Shown: positions 9,146 to 18,059, counted from the first letter of the stretch. The stretch: 64,000 bases of DNA from Thalassovita gelatinovora (GCF_001458355.1 NZ_CYSA01000025.1:156579-220578), one strand, 5' to 3'. Numbers and translations are program-made. Notes: generated from the letters alone by a model not told the origin.

Positions 9146-9952
9146 TTAGTCAACGAAGGCACGTTCGACCACAAAGGTCGCGGGCTTATTGTTCGCCCCT
9201 TCTTGCAAACCGAATCCTTCCAGCACCGCCTTGGTATCCGCCAGCATCGCTTTGGACCCGCAGATCATACCGCGGTCGATTTCCGGGGTGATCGGTGGCA
9301 CACCCAGATCGTCAAATAGCTTGCCTGATCGCATCAAATCGGTGATGCGCCCGGTATGGTCATGGTCTTGGCGTGTGACCGACCCATAATACCGCAAAGC
9401 GTGCGCCATTTCACCAACCAGCGGGTCCGCTTTCAATGCCTGTACCAGATCCTGACCGTATTTCAGCTCTGCCACTTCGCGGCAGGTATGGGTCACGATG
9501 ATGTCGTCAAATTTTTCATAGGTTTCGGGATCGCGCATCACGGATGCAAACGGCGCGATGCCCGTGCCGGTCGAAAACATCCAAAGCCGCCTGCCCGGCA
9601 GCAACGCGTCATTAACCAATGTTCCGGTCGGTTTCTTGCGCATCAGAACGGTGTCGCCCGGTTGGATTTTTTGCAGATGTTGCGTCAGCGGACCGTCCGG
9701 CACCTTGATCGAATAGAATTCCAATTCCTCGTCCCAAGACGGCGAAGCAATGGAATAGGCCCGGAATATAGGCTTTTCCGCATTGGGCAGTCCGATCATC
9801 ACAAATTCGCCGGACCGGAACCGAAACGAAGCTGGCCGAGTGATACGAAATTTGAACAAGCGGTCCGTGTAATGTTCGATTGACGTGACAGTTTCAGCAA
9901 AGACCCCCGTCGGAATGGCAAAATCAGGTTGGTTCGACGCATCAAGCGACAT
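9146..9952 (-). CDS. Ferredoxin--NADP+ reductase family flavoprotein
   Basis: A 268-residue FAD/NAD(P)H oxidoreductase. The start at 9952 (MSLDASNQPDF) follows GGAAGGA and excludes an unlikely 35-residue upstream extension. The FAD-binding motif is RAYSIAS, followed by PDGPLTQHLQKIQPGD; the NAD(P)-binding motif is GTGIAPF; the chain ends FVVERAFVD, the short C-terminal form of bacterial Fpr-type reductases. No ferredoxin domain is attached. It is a single-gene unit with its own operator (10016-10031) and probably supplies electrons to the Rieske oxygenase, the 6-hydroxynicotinate reductase homologue, or both. The partner is inferred from co-location and shared operators, not from sequence. 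Confidence 0.92.
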   Translation of the reverse strand: MSLDASNQPDFAIPTGVFAETVTSIEHYTDRLFKFRITRPASFRFRSGEFVMIGLPNAEKPIFRAYSIASPSWDEELEFYSIKVPDGPLTQHLQKIQPGDTVLMRKKPTGTLVNDALLPGRRLWMFSTGTGIAPFASVMRDPETYEKFDDIIVTHTCREVAELKYGQDLVQALKADPLVGEMAHALRYYGSVTRQDHDHTGRITDLMRSGKLFDDLGVPPITPEIDRGMICGSKAMLADTKAVLEGFGLQEGANNKPATFVVERAFVD

Positions 9953-10015
9953 GGGTTGTCCTTCCAGCAAGATGGCATCTGATTTCCCGGTCCACGCGGG
10001 ATCAGATCCAATTTT

Positions 10016-10031
10016 CATTCGTATACGAACG
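10016..10031. promoter_or_regulatory. Operator site B of the heteroaromatic regulon
   Basis: CATTCGTATACGAACG, containing the perfect 12-bp palindrome TTCGTATACGAA, 64 bp upstream of the reductase start at 9952. Same consensus as the sites at 8974, 10060 and 18916. Confidence 0.78.
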
Positions 10032-10059
10032 ATATGAAGGGGCTTCCTTTGTGTCAAGT

Positions 10060-10075
10060 CATATGTATACTAACG
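10060..10075. promoter_or_regulatory. Operator site C of the heteroaromatic regulon
   Basis: CATATGTATACTAACG, 29 bp from site B and 72 bp upstream of the enamidase start. The two sites flank the divergent promoters of the reductase (minus) and enamidase (plus) genes, so one regulator could control both. Centre-to-centre distance is 44 bp, about four helical turns. Confidence 0.75.
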
Positions 10076-10147
10076 AAAAACAACAGCGCCGTCCTGTCGT
10101 CGTCATGACCGGATCACGCCTTCAAACCCGGAATAAGGAATTGCAGC

Positions 10148-11311
10148 ATGGGCGATAAACTTGTCATTAGAAACATCGGCATGATCCTGTCAGGCAAGAT
10201 CGAAGACCCGATCTTCGACGGCGATTGCATGATCGCCGAAGACGGCAAGATCACCGTTTGGGGGGCTGAAAAAGATCTCGATACCGAAGGGGCCGCAACG
10301 GTTATCGATGCCAAGGGCGTCACCCTTGCACCGGGATTGATCGACAGCCATATCCACCCGGTTGTCGGGGATTACACCCCGCGCCAGCAACAATTACACT
10401 GGATCGATAGCACCCTGCATGGTGGCGTGACCACATTGATTTCCGCCGGCGAAGTCCACATGCCCGGTCGTCCGAAGGACGTCGTCGGATTGAAGGCAAT
10501 GGCGATTGCATCGCAGCGCTGGTACGAAAATTTCCGCCCTTCCGGCGTCAAGGTCCATGCCGGGGCCCCGGTGATCGAACACGGGATGGAAGAACAGGAT
10601 TTCAAGGATCTGGCCGATGCGGGCGTCACCCTGCTGGGCGAAGTTGGGTTGGGCAGCGTCAAAGACGGTAAAACCGCCCGGCAAATGGTCGATTGGGCGC
10701 GCAAATACGGCATCCAAAGCACGATCCATACCGGCGGCCCTTCGATTCCGGGATCGGGCCTGATCGACGCGGACATGGTTCTGGAAACCGGAACGGATGT
10801 GATCGGCCATATCAATGGCGGTCATTCGGCCCTGCCCGACGATCAGATCATCTGCGTGTGCGAAAACTGCAAGGTGGCGCTGGAAATCGTCCATAACGGC
10901 AATGAACGAGCGGCGTTGTTGACCCTGAACACCGCGCGCGAACTGGGTAAGTTGGACCAGATCATTCTGGGCACCGATGGCCCAGCCGGATCCGGGGTGC
11001 AGCCTTTGGGCATTCTGCGCATGGTCGCGATGCTGTCTTCGCTGGGCGATGTGGCGGCCGAAACCGCGTTCTGCTTTGCCACCGGTAACACCGCGCGGCG
11101 GCGCAAACTGAATACCGGCTTGATCGAAGCCGGGTATGCCGCCGATTTCGTGTTGATGGATCAGGCCCAACATGCGCCGGGTAAGAATCTGCTGGAATCG
11201 GTGCAATTGGGCAATCTGCCTGGTGTCGGCATGACGGTGATCGATGGTGAAGTCCGCACCACGCGCAGCCGCAACACCCCCCCCGCGGATCGTTTGCCGG
11301 AACTGGTTTGA
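10148..11311 (+). CDS. ena: Enamidase-like amidohydrolase (nicotinate reductive pathway)
   Basis: A 387-residue metal-dependent amidohydrolase. AAGGA precedes the ATG. The metal site begins with DSHIHP (His68 and His70), followed by GEVGLG, the HTGG and HINGG His motifs and GTDGP. The N-terminus (VIRNIGMILSGKIEDP), PGRPKD and the C-terminal SRNTPPADR closely follow, as I recall them, the Eubacterium barkeri enamidase, which opens 1,4,5,6-tetrahydro-6-oxonicotinate to 2-formylglutarate and ammonia. The 6-hydroxynicotinate reductase homologue encoded at 13829-15319 would supply that substrate. It is a single-gene unit, divergent from the reductase and convergent with marR. A related cyclic enamide substrate is possible. 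Confidence 0.88.
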   Translation: MGDKLVIRNIGMILSGKIEDPIFDGDCMIAEDGKITVWGAEKDLDTEGAATVIDAKGVTLAPGLIDSHIHPVVGDYTPRQQQLHWIDSTLHGGVTTLISAGEVHMPGRPKDVVGLKAMAIASQRWYENFRPSGVKVHAGAPVIEHGMEEQDFKDLADAGVTLLGEVGLGSVKDGKTARQMVDWARKYGIQSTIHTGGPSIPGSGLIDADMVLETGTDVIGHINGGHSALPDDQIICVCENCKVALEIVHNGNERAALLTLNTARELGKLDQIILGTDGPAGSGVQPLGILRMVAMLSSLGDVAAETAFCFATGNTARRRKLNTGLIEAGYAADFVLMDQAQHAPGKNLLESVQLGNLPGVGMTVIDGEVRTTRSRNTPPADRLPELV

Positions 11312-11332
11312 CCGTCGCGCGGGCGACGGTCA
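11309..11332. terminator. Shared stem-loop between convergent enamidase and marR genes
   Basis: A perfect 10-bp stem (TGACCGTCGC / GCGACGGTCA) with a 4-base loop. Its two arms contain the TGA stop codons of the enamidase gene (plus) and the marR gene (minus). There is no T-run, so it is not a typical intrinsic terminator; it may act as a bidirectional 3'-end stabiliser. Confidence 0.55.
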
Positions 11333-11770
11333 GCCCAATTTGCGCAGCAGCTTGATAAAATTGCGCTGTTCCGCAGGGCTGAGCGGGGCCAGAGTTTCAT
11401 CGGTGATGGCCTCCCCCGCATGGTAAAGATCCTGCACCAAATCCTGACCCGCCGGGGTCAGCGATACCAGGCTGCGGCGTCTGTCTTGTTGTGACGCTTC
11501 GGTCTGGACCAATCCCTTGCCACGCAGACGGTCCACGACCCCCTTGATGGTGGCAATATCCATCGCGGCATAGCGGCCCAGTTGATTTTGCGAACATTTG
11601 CCATGTTCGGCCAGCCGCACCAGCGCGGTAAACTGCGTTGGAGTCAGGCCATCCACCGCATGGGTCTGAAAAATCGTCGCGTGCCGCTGATTTGCCAGTC
11701 GCAGCAAATAGCCCACCTGTTCATCCAGAACATACGCGGTCGATGGCTTTAAAGTCCCGTCGTCGGTCAT
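11330..11770 (-). CDS. MarR family transcriptional regulator
   Basis: A 146-residue winged-helix repressor. The start at 11770 follows AAGGTGA; a longer frame would add 19 unconserved residues. The helix-turn-helix is LTPTQFTALVRLAEHGKCSQNQLGRYAAMDIATIKGVVDRLRGKGLV, and the wing is QDRRRSLVSLTPAG, the hallmark DxR motif of MarR. MarR proteins bind pseudo-palindromes as dimers and are released by phenolic or heterocyclic ligands. It is the last gene of the hydroxylase-reductase operon, and four matching 16-bp palindromes lie upstream of the four local transcription units, so it is the obvious regulator of the locus. Nicotinate-type ligand is inference. Confidence 0.93.
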   Translation of the reverse strand: MTDDGTLKPSTAYVLDEQVGYLLRLANQRHATIFQTHAVDGLTPTQFTALVRLAEHGKCSQNQLGRYAAMDIATIKGVVDRLRGKGLVQTEASQQDRRRSLVSLTPAGQDLVQDLYHAGEAITDETLAPLSPAEQRNFIKLLRKLG

Positions 11771-11795
11771 TGTCACCTTACCAATGGGCCCCGTC

Positions 11796-12380
11796 TTAGC
11801 GCAGCCCGTCCTTGCCCTCGGCCTCATCCGCAGTCAGCCCCCCAACGCGGGGCAGTGGGCGACTGCTATCAGTGACGGCCACTGCCACCATGATTTCATT
11901 GGCCCGTGGCGCATCGTTTAACCGAACTTCGATCCCATCGAAATGGCTTCTGACATAAGCGGCGTCCTTATGTCCCAGAGGGACGTCCAAAACCTGTCCC
12001 GGGCTACCCATCTTTTTCGAAGACGGCACCAGGGCCGCGCCTTTTTCCACCGCGTGGCGCAGTGGTGCGCCCAGTTTGGGATGCAGGATCGCGGCGGCAT
12101 GTTCCAATTCGCCATTTTCACCCACCATCGCCGATTTGCCATAGCTTTCCGCCTGTTCGGGCGAAATGCCCAGCGCAGCCACGCATTTTTCCCCCAGCAA
12201 CGCCCCCAGCTCGGCACCGATATCCATCAAGTCGGACAAATCTTCCTGATAGCGACCGGCAAAGGGGTTTTCGATCACCGCGACGGCTACTGCCTTGCGC
12301 GTCGGCGGCGCGATGGCGCGACCCATTTCCACAAGAGTTTCTTCGACATTTACGGCGATTTTTCGGATTTTGGCGCTCAT
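11796..12380 (-). CDS. DUF1185 / amino acid synthesis (AA_synth) family protein, copy B
   Basis: A 194-residue protein of the PF06684-type family called amino acid synthesis; the biochemical activity is not established. It shares with its upstream neighbour the pattern AVIENPFAGRYQEDLSDLMDIGAELG, GKSAMVGENGELEHAAAILHPKLGAPLRHAVEKGAALVPSSKKMG split over the middle, and YVRSHFDGIEVRLNDAPRANEIMVAVAV. The start overlaps the stop of copy A by ATGA, and marR follows 25 bp downstream. As part of the operator-controlled operon it is probably needed for catabolism, perhaps in lactam or amide hydrolysis or as a partner of copy A. That role is speculation. Confidence 0.85.
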   Translation of the reverse strand: MSAKIRKIAVNVEETLVEMGRAIAPPTRKAVAVAVIENPFAGRYQEDLSDLMDIGAELGALLGEKCVAALGISPEQAESYGKSAMVGENGELEHAAAILHPKLGAPLRHAVEKGAALVPSSKKMGSPGQVLDVPLGHKDAAYVRSHFDGIEVRLNDAPRANEIMVAVAVTDSSRPLPRVGGLTADEAEGKDGLR

Positions 12381-12958
12381 CTCAGCCCGTCCTTTCCTTC
12401 AATCTGATCGGCTTCCAAACCGCCAGAGCGGTTGTGAATACGCGGTCCGGTGGTCATCACCAAAGCCAACGCCATTTCATCGGCGCGCGGCGCATCGTTG
12501 CAGCCGACTTCCATCGAATCGAAATGGCTGCGCACATAAGAAGCATTGATATGGGTCACAGGCACATCCAGCCGCGTACCCACTCCGCCGACTTTCTTGG
12601 TCGAAGGCACGATGGCATTCGCCTCGCCCAGCAGGTCGCGCATGGCATAGCCGCCCGGCGCATGCCAAAGCGCACCATGTTCCAATTCCCCGGCCGCGCC
12701 AATGATCGCGCCCTTGCCATAGCCTTCGATCCGGTCTGCCCCCCCCAACAGCGCCGCCAACCGGCGCGCCATATCAAGCCCCAGCGGTTTGAGATCTTCC
12801 ATAAAAGGTTGGATATCCGGTTCGTAGCGTCCCGCGAACGGGTTTTCGATGATCGCCAGAACCGACCCCCGCAGCAATGGCTGGTCGGTGACCGGACCAC
12901 CTTCGTGGAAAATCTCTTCGCGCGACAACACGACTTTGCGCAAACGAATCTTAGGCAT
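12377..12958 (-). CDS. DUF1185 / amino acid synthesis (AA_synth) family protein, copy A
   Basis: A 193-residue paralogue of copy B. The ATG at 12958 has GGAG upstream and is preferred to a TTG two codons earlier. Shared family marks are AIIENPFAGRYEPDIQPFMEDL, GYGKGAIIGAAGELEHGALWHAP, IVPSTKKVGGVGTRLDVPVTH and SYVRSHFDSMEVGCNDAPRADEMALAL in pieces along the chain. Both copies end in the same GLxADxxEGKDGLR. Tandem retention of two diverged copies suggests a heteromer or two steps. It overlaps the UPF0280 stop, so it is co-translated. Confidence 0.85.
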   Translation of the reverse strand: MPKIRLRKVVLSREEIFHEGGPVTDQPLLRGSVLAIIENPFAGRYEPDIQPFMEDLKPLGLDMARRLAALLGGADRIEGYGKGAIIGAAGELEHGALWHAPGGYAMRDLLGEANAIVPSTKKVGGVGTRLDVPVTHINASYVRSHFDSMEVGCNDAPRADEMALALVMTTGPRIHNRSGGLEADQIEGKDGLR

Positions 12959-13832
12959 GGGCAAGGCTCCTTAATAACGGATTGGGCGGTTTTGACGGCA
13001 CGACACCTTTACCGTCGCACCATACATCACCGTTCAGAAAAAGCGACGCTGCCAGGATTTGGCCGCCGCGCATCATTTTACCGGCCACCACCGCGCCTGC
13101 CTCAAGCGCCGCTGCGGTTTCCGAACCATTCAACGGCCCGCAACCGGTGACAACCGGTAGGGTGCCCAGATCGCTATCGGGGTCGATATCAACCGCTGCG
13201 CAGCGGCGGATCGCGGCATGCCCCGGCAGGTCCACCGCATTCGCGATCAGCGTCGCAGCGGCATCCGCTGCGGCGGCGGTGCGGGCCAGAACGGTCACGC
13301 TGTCGGCAATCCCCAGCGACAGGCTACGGCCATGCCGACCCGACGTTGCGACGCCGCCCACATCCTGGTCAGGGCAAAGGTTGATCCGCCCCAGATCCCG
13401 GCCGGAATGGTCCTGCATGGCAAGGGTGAAATGCGCGTCCGACGCTAGGTGCAGCGCGATGTCACCACCATTATTCACATAAGCCCTCGTCAACGCTACC
13501 GTTTGGCACATCGTCTGTAACACCGTGTCGGCCACGGCCCCCGCCACAGCGGCCATCGGGGTGACAAAAACCTGATCGGCAAAGCCCCGCACAGCGCGAT
13601 CCATCCGCCGCGCGATGACTCCCTTTGGAACTGGCGAGTTTTTTGTCATCTGCGCCCGCAGCAGTGGCAATTCCGGCACCAGTTCGGTCAACACGGTCTG
13701 AAACCGCATTTGTGCCGCAGCAAAGGCCAATTCGCGTGCGCCTTCAGGACCATCCGCCCCGACGATCAGATCAATCGGTCCATGTTGCAGATGCAACCGG
13801 CCATCGGGCAGGATATGCGACTGCGCGCTCAT
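12951..13832 (-). CDS. UPF0280 family protein
   Basis: A 293-residue protein of UPF0280, a family distantly related in fold to ApbE flavin transferases but without established activity. The start at 13832 overlaps the stop of the reductase gene (ATGA). Visible features are HGPIDLIVGADGPEGARELAF near the N-terminus, MAAVAGAVADTVLQTM in the middle, AYVNNGGDIALHL, and SLGIADSVTVLARTAAAADAAATLIANAVD in the second half. If ApbE-like, it could attach or handle a flavin for the adjacent 6-hydroxynicotinate reductase homologue; the tight coupling of the two genes supports a joint role, but this is inference. Confidence 0.85.
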   Translation of the reverse strand: MSAQSHILPDGRLHLQHGPIDLIVGADGPEGARELAFAAAQMRFQTVLTELVPELPLLRAQMTKNSPVPKGVIARRMDRAVRGFADQVFVTPMAAVAGAVADTVLQTMCQTVALTRAYVNNGGDIALHLASDAHFTLAMQDHSGRDLGRINLCPDQDVGGVATSGRHGRSLSLGIADSVTVLARTAAAADAAATLIANAVDLPGHAAIRRCAAVDIDPDSDLGTLPVVTGCGPLNGSETAAALEAGAVVAGKMMRGGQILAASLFLNGDVWCDGKGVVPSKPPNPLLRSLAHA

Positions 13833-15319
13833 TCGCGGACCTTGGACCATCGGTAATTGCCATGATCCATCGGATCAACCTGATCCAGTTTGTGCTGCAA
13901 CATTCGGGCATTTTCGGTGTCGATTTCATCGACCTTCCGGATTGCATCGGCATAGCCACCCAACGCAGTGTAATCTTCGACCCGCATGGTGAATTCGATC
14001 GGCGCAACCAGCGCCGGGGTCGGAACATATCCGAACGACCCCGAAGGCAGATTTTCCACATCCACCATCACCGTGATCCCGCCGCCGGGCCAGACAAAGG
14101 CTTCGGCCCCACCGCAGGATACATAGGTCAGAGAATCCTTGACCGAACGCGTCAACCGCACCGGATTTTCGGTCACCCCTGCGCGCAGACTCCCCCCCGC
14201 CCCGGCCATGAACAGCACCGAACAGACCGAAGGTTCGCAGTTTTCCGCGATCAGGTCAGCCGAGGCTTTCAATCTGTCAGGGATCGGTTGCGGTTGCGGC
14301 GTCAGGTCATCATCAAGTTCGAAATAACCGAATTGTTCGCCGGTGGTGGACACCATGAAAATCCGCAGACCGGGCTTGGCAATTTTGCGGTTGAACGGGC
14401 CCAGAATGGTCAACGGGTCTTCGATATCGGTGCCGCCCCAACCGGTACCGGGTGCGGCAACCTGAAAATAGCGGCCCGGGGTGGACCGGCGACCCAGTAT
14501 CTTGATCCCGGTGGGCGGCACGTTCAGCTGTTTGCCCGCTTCGTGTTCGGACAGAACGCCGGTGATATGATCATCCACCACCACCACATCGTCGACATGG
14601 TCGATCCACTGTTTTGCAAACATGCCGATCGCGGCAGATCCACATCCGACCCGCATCAGCTTTTCCTTAACCCCGTTGATGATCGGGGCCTTTCCGGCCT
14701 GTACCACGACGGTGACTTTGTGGTCGGCTTCGCCGATTTCCATCTCGACCGGTTCACAATTGCACAGTCGCAACAGCGCATCACAGGTCACCCGGCCTTC
14801 GGCCTTGCTGCCCCCGGTCAGATGCTCAACCCCGCCTAACGACAACATCTTGGAGCCGTATTCCGAAGTCATCACATGGCCAATCGGTTCGCCCTGCACC
14901 CGCACGATATCGCATTCATGGCCAATATGCCGGTCGGTGTCGATTTTCACCTTGGCCCCACAATAAGAAAATATCCCTTCGGTCACCACGGTGACCATGT
15001 CGACGCCCGCAACGTCTTGCGCGACAATGAACGGGGCGGGTTTGTAATCGGGATAGGTCGTCCCGGCCCCAACCGCGGTAACAAAGGGGCGGTTGCCCTG
15101 AATCACATTGCCATCCCATTCACCGGGATCACCGTTCTTCATGAACGGCACCAGCTGGTGTTCGGTGTTTTCGATGATCGTCAGCGGGTCCAGCCGCACC
15201 AGTTCCCCGGCGTGATTGGCATAGCGATCACAAGCCCCTGATTTGCCATCGGCGATGTAGCACATAACCGGACAGGCATCGCAGCGAATTTTTCCTGATT
15301 GTGCTTTACCGTCAACCAT
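13829..15319 (-). CDS. hnr: 6-hydroxynicotinate reductase-like iron-sulfur enzyme
   Basis: A 496-residue protein recognised as a homologue of Eubacterium barkeri 6-hydroxynicotinate reductase, which uses reduced ferredoxin to reduce the ring to 1,4,5,6-tetrahydro-6-oxonicotinate. The start at 15319 (MVDGKAQSGKI) follows GGAAG and overlaps the hydroxylase stop by 8 bp. A Cys motif near the N-terminus (Cys13, Cys16, Cys20, Cys30 in CDACPVMCYI...CDR) should bind an Fe-S cluster. Further conserved blocks are GNRPFVTAVGAGTTYPDYKPAPF, VTEGIFSYCGAKVKID, and CGSAAIGMF read in sequence. The enzyme was characterised in anaerobes; here it sits with an oxygenase. The neighbouring reductase may replace the clostridial ferredoxin supply. 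The exact ring substrate is not proven. Confidence 0.88.
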   Translation of the reverse strand: MVDGKAQSGKIRCDACPVMCYIADGKSGACDRYANHAGELVRLDPLTIIENTEHQLVPFMKNGDPGEWDGNVIQGNRPFVTAVGAGTTYPDYKPAPFIVAQDVAGVDMVTVVTEGIFSYCGAKVKIDTDRHIGHECDIVRVQGEPIGHVMTSEYGSKMLSLGGVEHLTGGSKAEGRVTCDALLRLCNCEPVEMEIGEADHKVTVVVQAGKAPIINGVKEKLMRVGCGSAAIGMFAKQWIDHVDDVVVVDDHITGVLSEHEAGKQLNVPPTGIKILGRRSTPGRYFQVAAPGTGWGGTDIEDPLTILGPFNRKIAKPGLRIFMVSTTGEQFGYFELDDDLTPQPQPIPDRLKASADLIAENCEPSVCSVLFMAGAGGSLRAGVTENPVRLTRSVKDSLTYVSCGGAEAFVWPGGGITVMVDVENLPSGSFGYVPTPALVAPIEFTMRVEDYTALGGYADAIRKVDEIDTENARMLQHKLDQVDPMDHGNYRWSKVRE

Positions 15320-18059
15320 TGGCTGCTTCCCGCAATTTGGCCCGCACACGCGCCGGCGTGGCGGGGAGATGGGTGATCCTGACATCTGCCGCATCTCGGA
15401 TCGCATTCAACACCGCCGGGGCGGTCGGGATCAGCACGTGTTCACCCAGTCCCTTGGCCCCATAGGGACCGTGGGCGTCCGGTTCTTCGATGATCAGGGT
15501 TTCAATCGGCGGGACGTCCCCGATGGTCGGGATCAGGTAATCATGCAGGTTTTCGGTCCGTCCGGGAATGTACTCCTCCATCAAGGCCATCCCCAGACCC
15601 TGCGCGATACCCCCCTGAACTTGGCCTTCGACCAACAGTGGATTGATCGCGTGGCCCACATCATGGGCGGCGACGAATTTCACCGGGCGCACGGTGCCCA
15701 GCGCCAGATCAACCTCGACAACTGCCAGATGGGCCGCATAGCCAAACTGGGCATAAGGCACGCCCTGACCATTGGCATCCAAGGGTTTGGTCGGCGGGTC
15801 ATAGCTTTCTTCGGCGCGGATCACATAGCCGTCACGATCAGCACTCAACCCGCTCAGATCAGGTGTATGGGTTTGCTGCCCGTCGCTGATGCGGATCACA
15901 CCCTCTGCGATGAAAATCGCGGAATCGGGCGCGGCATTCACCAGCTTCAGCACTTGCCGCCGCAAGGTTTCGCCCGACAACCGGGCCGCATTCCCCGAAA
16001 CAAAGGTCTGTCGCGAGGCAGATGTCTTTCCCGCATCCGGCGTCACATCGGTATCGCCGCCAATCCGCTGAACCGCCGAAACCGGCACGCCCAGCGCTTG
16101 GGCGAATATCTGGGTGATCACGGTATTCGCCCCCTGACCGATATCGGTCGCCCCCTGATGCAGAACCACCGTCCCATCTGGGCGTATCCCTGACTTGATC
16201 GTGGACGGGTTCGGCAACGACGTGTTGCCGCAACCATACCAGCCCGCCGCGATGCCGACACCGCGTTTGATCCCGGCATTGGCCTGATTGAAATCTTCGG
16301 CCGCCCGCCGCTCGGTCTGCCATGCCGGGCGCAGTGCGGTCAGGCATGGCTTGATGCCGACACCGGTTTCAAACACCTGTCCGCACACGGTGGGCATGCC
16401 GTTTTCCAGCGCATTGAGAATCCTGAATTCCAACCGGTCGATCCCCAGCTTGTCGGCCAATTCGTCAAACAGGCTTTCCTGGGCGACCGCAGCCTGTGGC
16501 ACGCCAAATCCCCGAAATGCGCCAGACGGGGGGCAATGGGTGTGAATGCCTGAAGCTTCGGCCCGGTAATCGGCCAATTGGTACGGACCCGAAGCATGCA
16601 CGGGCACCCGGTTCGCCACGGTTGGCCCCCAACTGGCATAGGCCCCGGTATTGAACAGCCCGTGAAATTGGGCCCCACGCAGCCGGCCATCGGCCATCGC
16701 CCCGATTGTCATGGTGATTTCAGCCGGATGCCGCTTTGTCGTCGACTGCATCGATTCACTGCGCGAATAGGCGATCCGCACCGGTTTGCCGGTCTTCAAT
16801 GCCGCCAAAGCCAGATAGGGCTGCACCGACAGATCGATCTTTGATCCAAACCCGCCACCCACGCCGGTCGGCACCACGCGGATATCTTTGCGATCCATGC
16901 CCAGAATTTCTTCCAGTCCTTCCAGATCCATCACCGGTGCCTGGGTACAGGCATAGATTTCAAGCCGCCCGTTGCGGACAATGGCAAATCCCGCTTCGGG
17001 TTCGATATAGGCGTGTTCGACGAAGGAGGTGGTGAACTGCCCTTGTACCGTCGCATCGGCCTGTGCCAGCGCCGTTTCGGGGCTGCCACAGGTCACAAAA
17101 CCGGTACACATGACATTGCCAGCGCGGTCCTGATGCAGCAAAGCTGCCTGCCCCGACATCGCATCGGCCACATTCATAACAGCGGGACGTTCCTGCCAAT
17201 TGACCGGAAACTTGGTGACGTCAAAATCATCGATCGCATCGCGGTTGCCGACGATCGCGGCAACGGCTTCGCCACGGAACCGGCATTCCTGTTCGGCGAA
17301 AACAGGTTGATCGACAAAATCCGGAATGACGCCAAAACAGTTCTTGCCGCGAATATCGGCCGCAGTCAGCACCGCGTCGATCCCCGGCATGCCTGCCAGC
17401 CAGACGTCAAGATCGTCAAATTCGAATCCCGCGCGATGAAACGGCGACCGTATAACCCGTAGAACCAAGGCATCGGCGGGCGCGACATCATCGCCAAAGG
17501 CTTCGACCCCGGTGACCTTATCTCGGCCATCCAGCCGCGCAATCGCAGCCCCGGTCCACCCGTCGGATACAGGCAGCGCAGGCGGTGCCCCGGCGGCCAT
17601 CACCGCCTCGATGATCTTTCGATAGCCGGTACAGCGACACAGCACACCGCCCAGCGCCTCGGACACTTCTGCCTCGCTCGGCGTATCATTCCCACGCAAC
17701 AGCGCGACCGCCGCCACCATCATTCCCGGCGTGCAAATGCCGCATTGCGCCGCGCCGTGCGCTTCGAAGCTATGCGCAAGGCGCGCCGCGACCGGATCGT
17801 CTGCGATTAACCCGGTCAGGGTTTCCACCTGACGTCCCGCAACCTGTTGCACCGGCATCAGGCAGGCACAAACCGGATCGCCATCCACCAAGATAGTACA
17901 GGCTCCGCAATCCCCGGCATCGCAGCCGACTTTCACATCCCGCGCAGCCAACCGTTCGCGCAGCGCCGAAGACAACCGTTCTCCGGGTCCGGGCTGAATT
18001 TCAACATCGTGGCCGTTCAACCGGAACCCGCAAGGGGCGTTGACAGTCTGTTCAGTCAT
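15312..18059 (-). CDS. Molybdenum hydroxylase, fused [2Fe-2S] and molybdopterin subunits (xanthine oxidase family)
   Basis: A 915-residue fusion. The start at 18059 (MTEQTVNAPCG) overlaps the FAD gene stop by 8 bp. Residues 1 to about 165 form the Fe-S part: a plant-type [2Fe-2S] motif GCDAGDCGACTILVDGDPVCAC, then the second cluster motif QCGICTPGMM and LCRCTGYRK. The rest is the molybdopterin-cytosine-dinucleotide-binding part, with GVGGGFGSKID, GAFRGFGVPQ, DIGQGANT and the catalytic Glu in GAKGLGEH. Small and large subunits are usually separate genes. The family hydroxylates N-heteroaromatics using water; in context it would make 6-hydroxynicotinate or an analogue. No Mo-cofactor insertion protein (XdhC-like) is encoded nearby. 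Confidence 0.92.
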   Translation of the reverse strand: MTEQTVNAPCGFRLNGHDVEIQPGPGERLSSALRERLAARDVKVGCDAGDCGACTILVDGDPVCACLMPVQQVAGRQVETLTGLIADDPVAARLAHSFEAHGAAQCGICTPGMMVAAVALLRGNDTPSEAEVSEALGGVLCRCTGYRKIIEAVMAAGAPPALPVSDGWTGAAIARLDGRDKVTGVEAFGDDVAPADALVLRVIRSPFHRAGFEFDDLDVWLAGMPGIDAVLTAADIRGKNCFGVIPDFVDQPVFAEQECRFRGEAVAAIVGNRDAIDDFDVTKFPVNWQERPAVMNVADAMSGQAALLHQDRAGNVMCTGFVTCGSPETALAQADATVQGQFTTSFVEHAYIEPEAGFAIVRNGRLEIYACTQAPVMDLEGLEEILGMDRKDIRVVPTGVGGGFGSKIDLSVQPYLALAALKTGKPVRIAYSRSESMQSTTKRHPAEITMTIGAMADGRLRGAQFHGLFNTGAYASWGPTVANRVPVHASGPYQLADYRAEASGIHTHCPPSGAFRGFGVPQAAVAQESLFDELADKLGIDRLEFRILNALENGMPTVCGQVFETGVGIKPCLTALRPAWQTERRAAEDFNQANAGIKRGVGIAAGWYGCGNTSLPNPSTIKSGIRPDGTVVLHQGATDIGQGANTVITQIFAQALGVPVSAVQRIGGDTDVTPDAGKTSASRQTFVSGNAARLSGETLRRQVLKLVNAAPDSAIFIAEGVIRISDGQQTHTPDLSGLSADRDGYVIRAEESYDPPTKPLDANGQGVPYAQFGYAAHLAVVEVDLALGTVRPVKFVAAHDVGHAINPLLVEGQVQGGIAQGLGMALMEEYIPGRTENLHDYLIPTIGDVPPIETLIIEEPDAHGPYGAKGLGEHVLIPTAPAVLNAIRDAADVRITHLPATPARVRAKLREAANG

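Noticed and set aside
12062-13150. A 362-codon plus-strand frame opposite the DUF1185 and UPF0280 genes
   Set aside because: Product is Arg/Pro/His-rich and lacks any domain; typical antisense shadow of real coding DNA.
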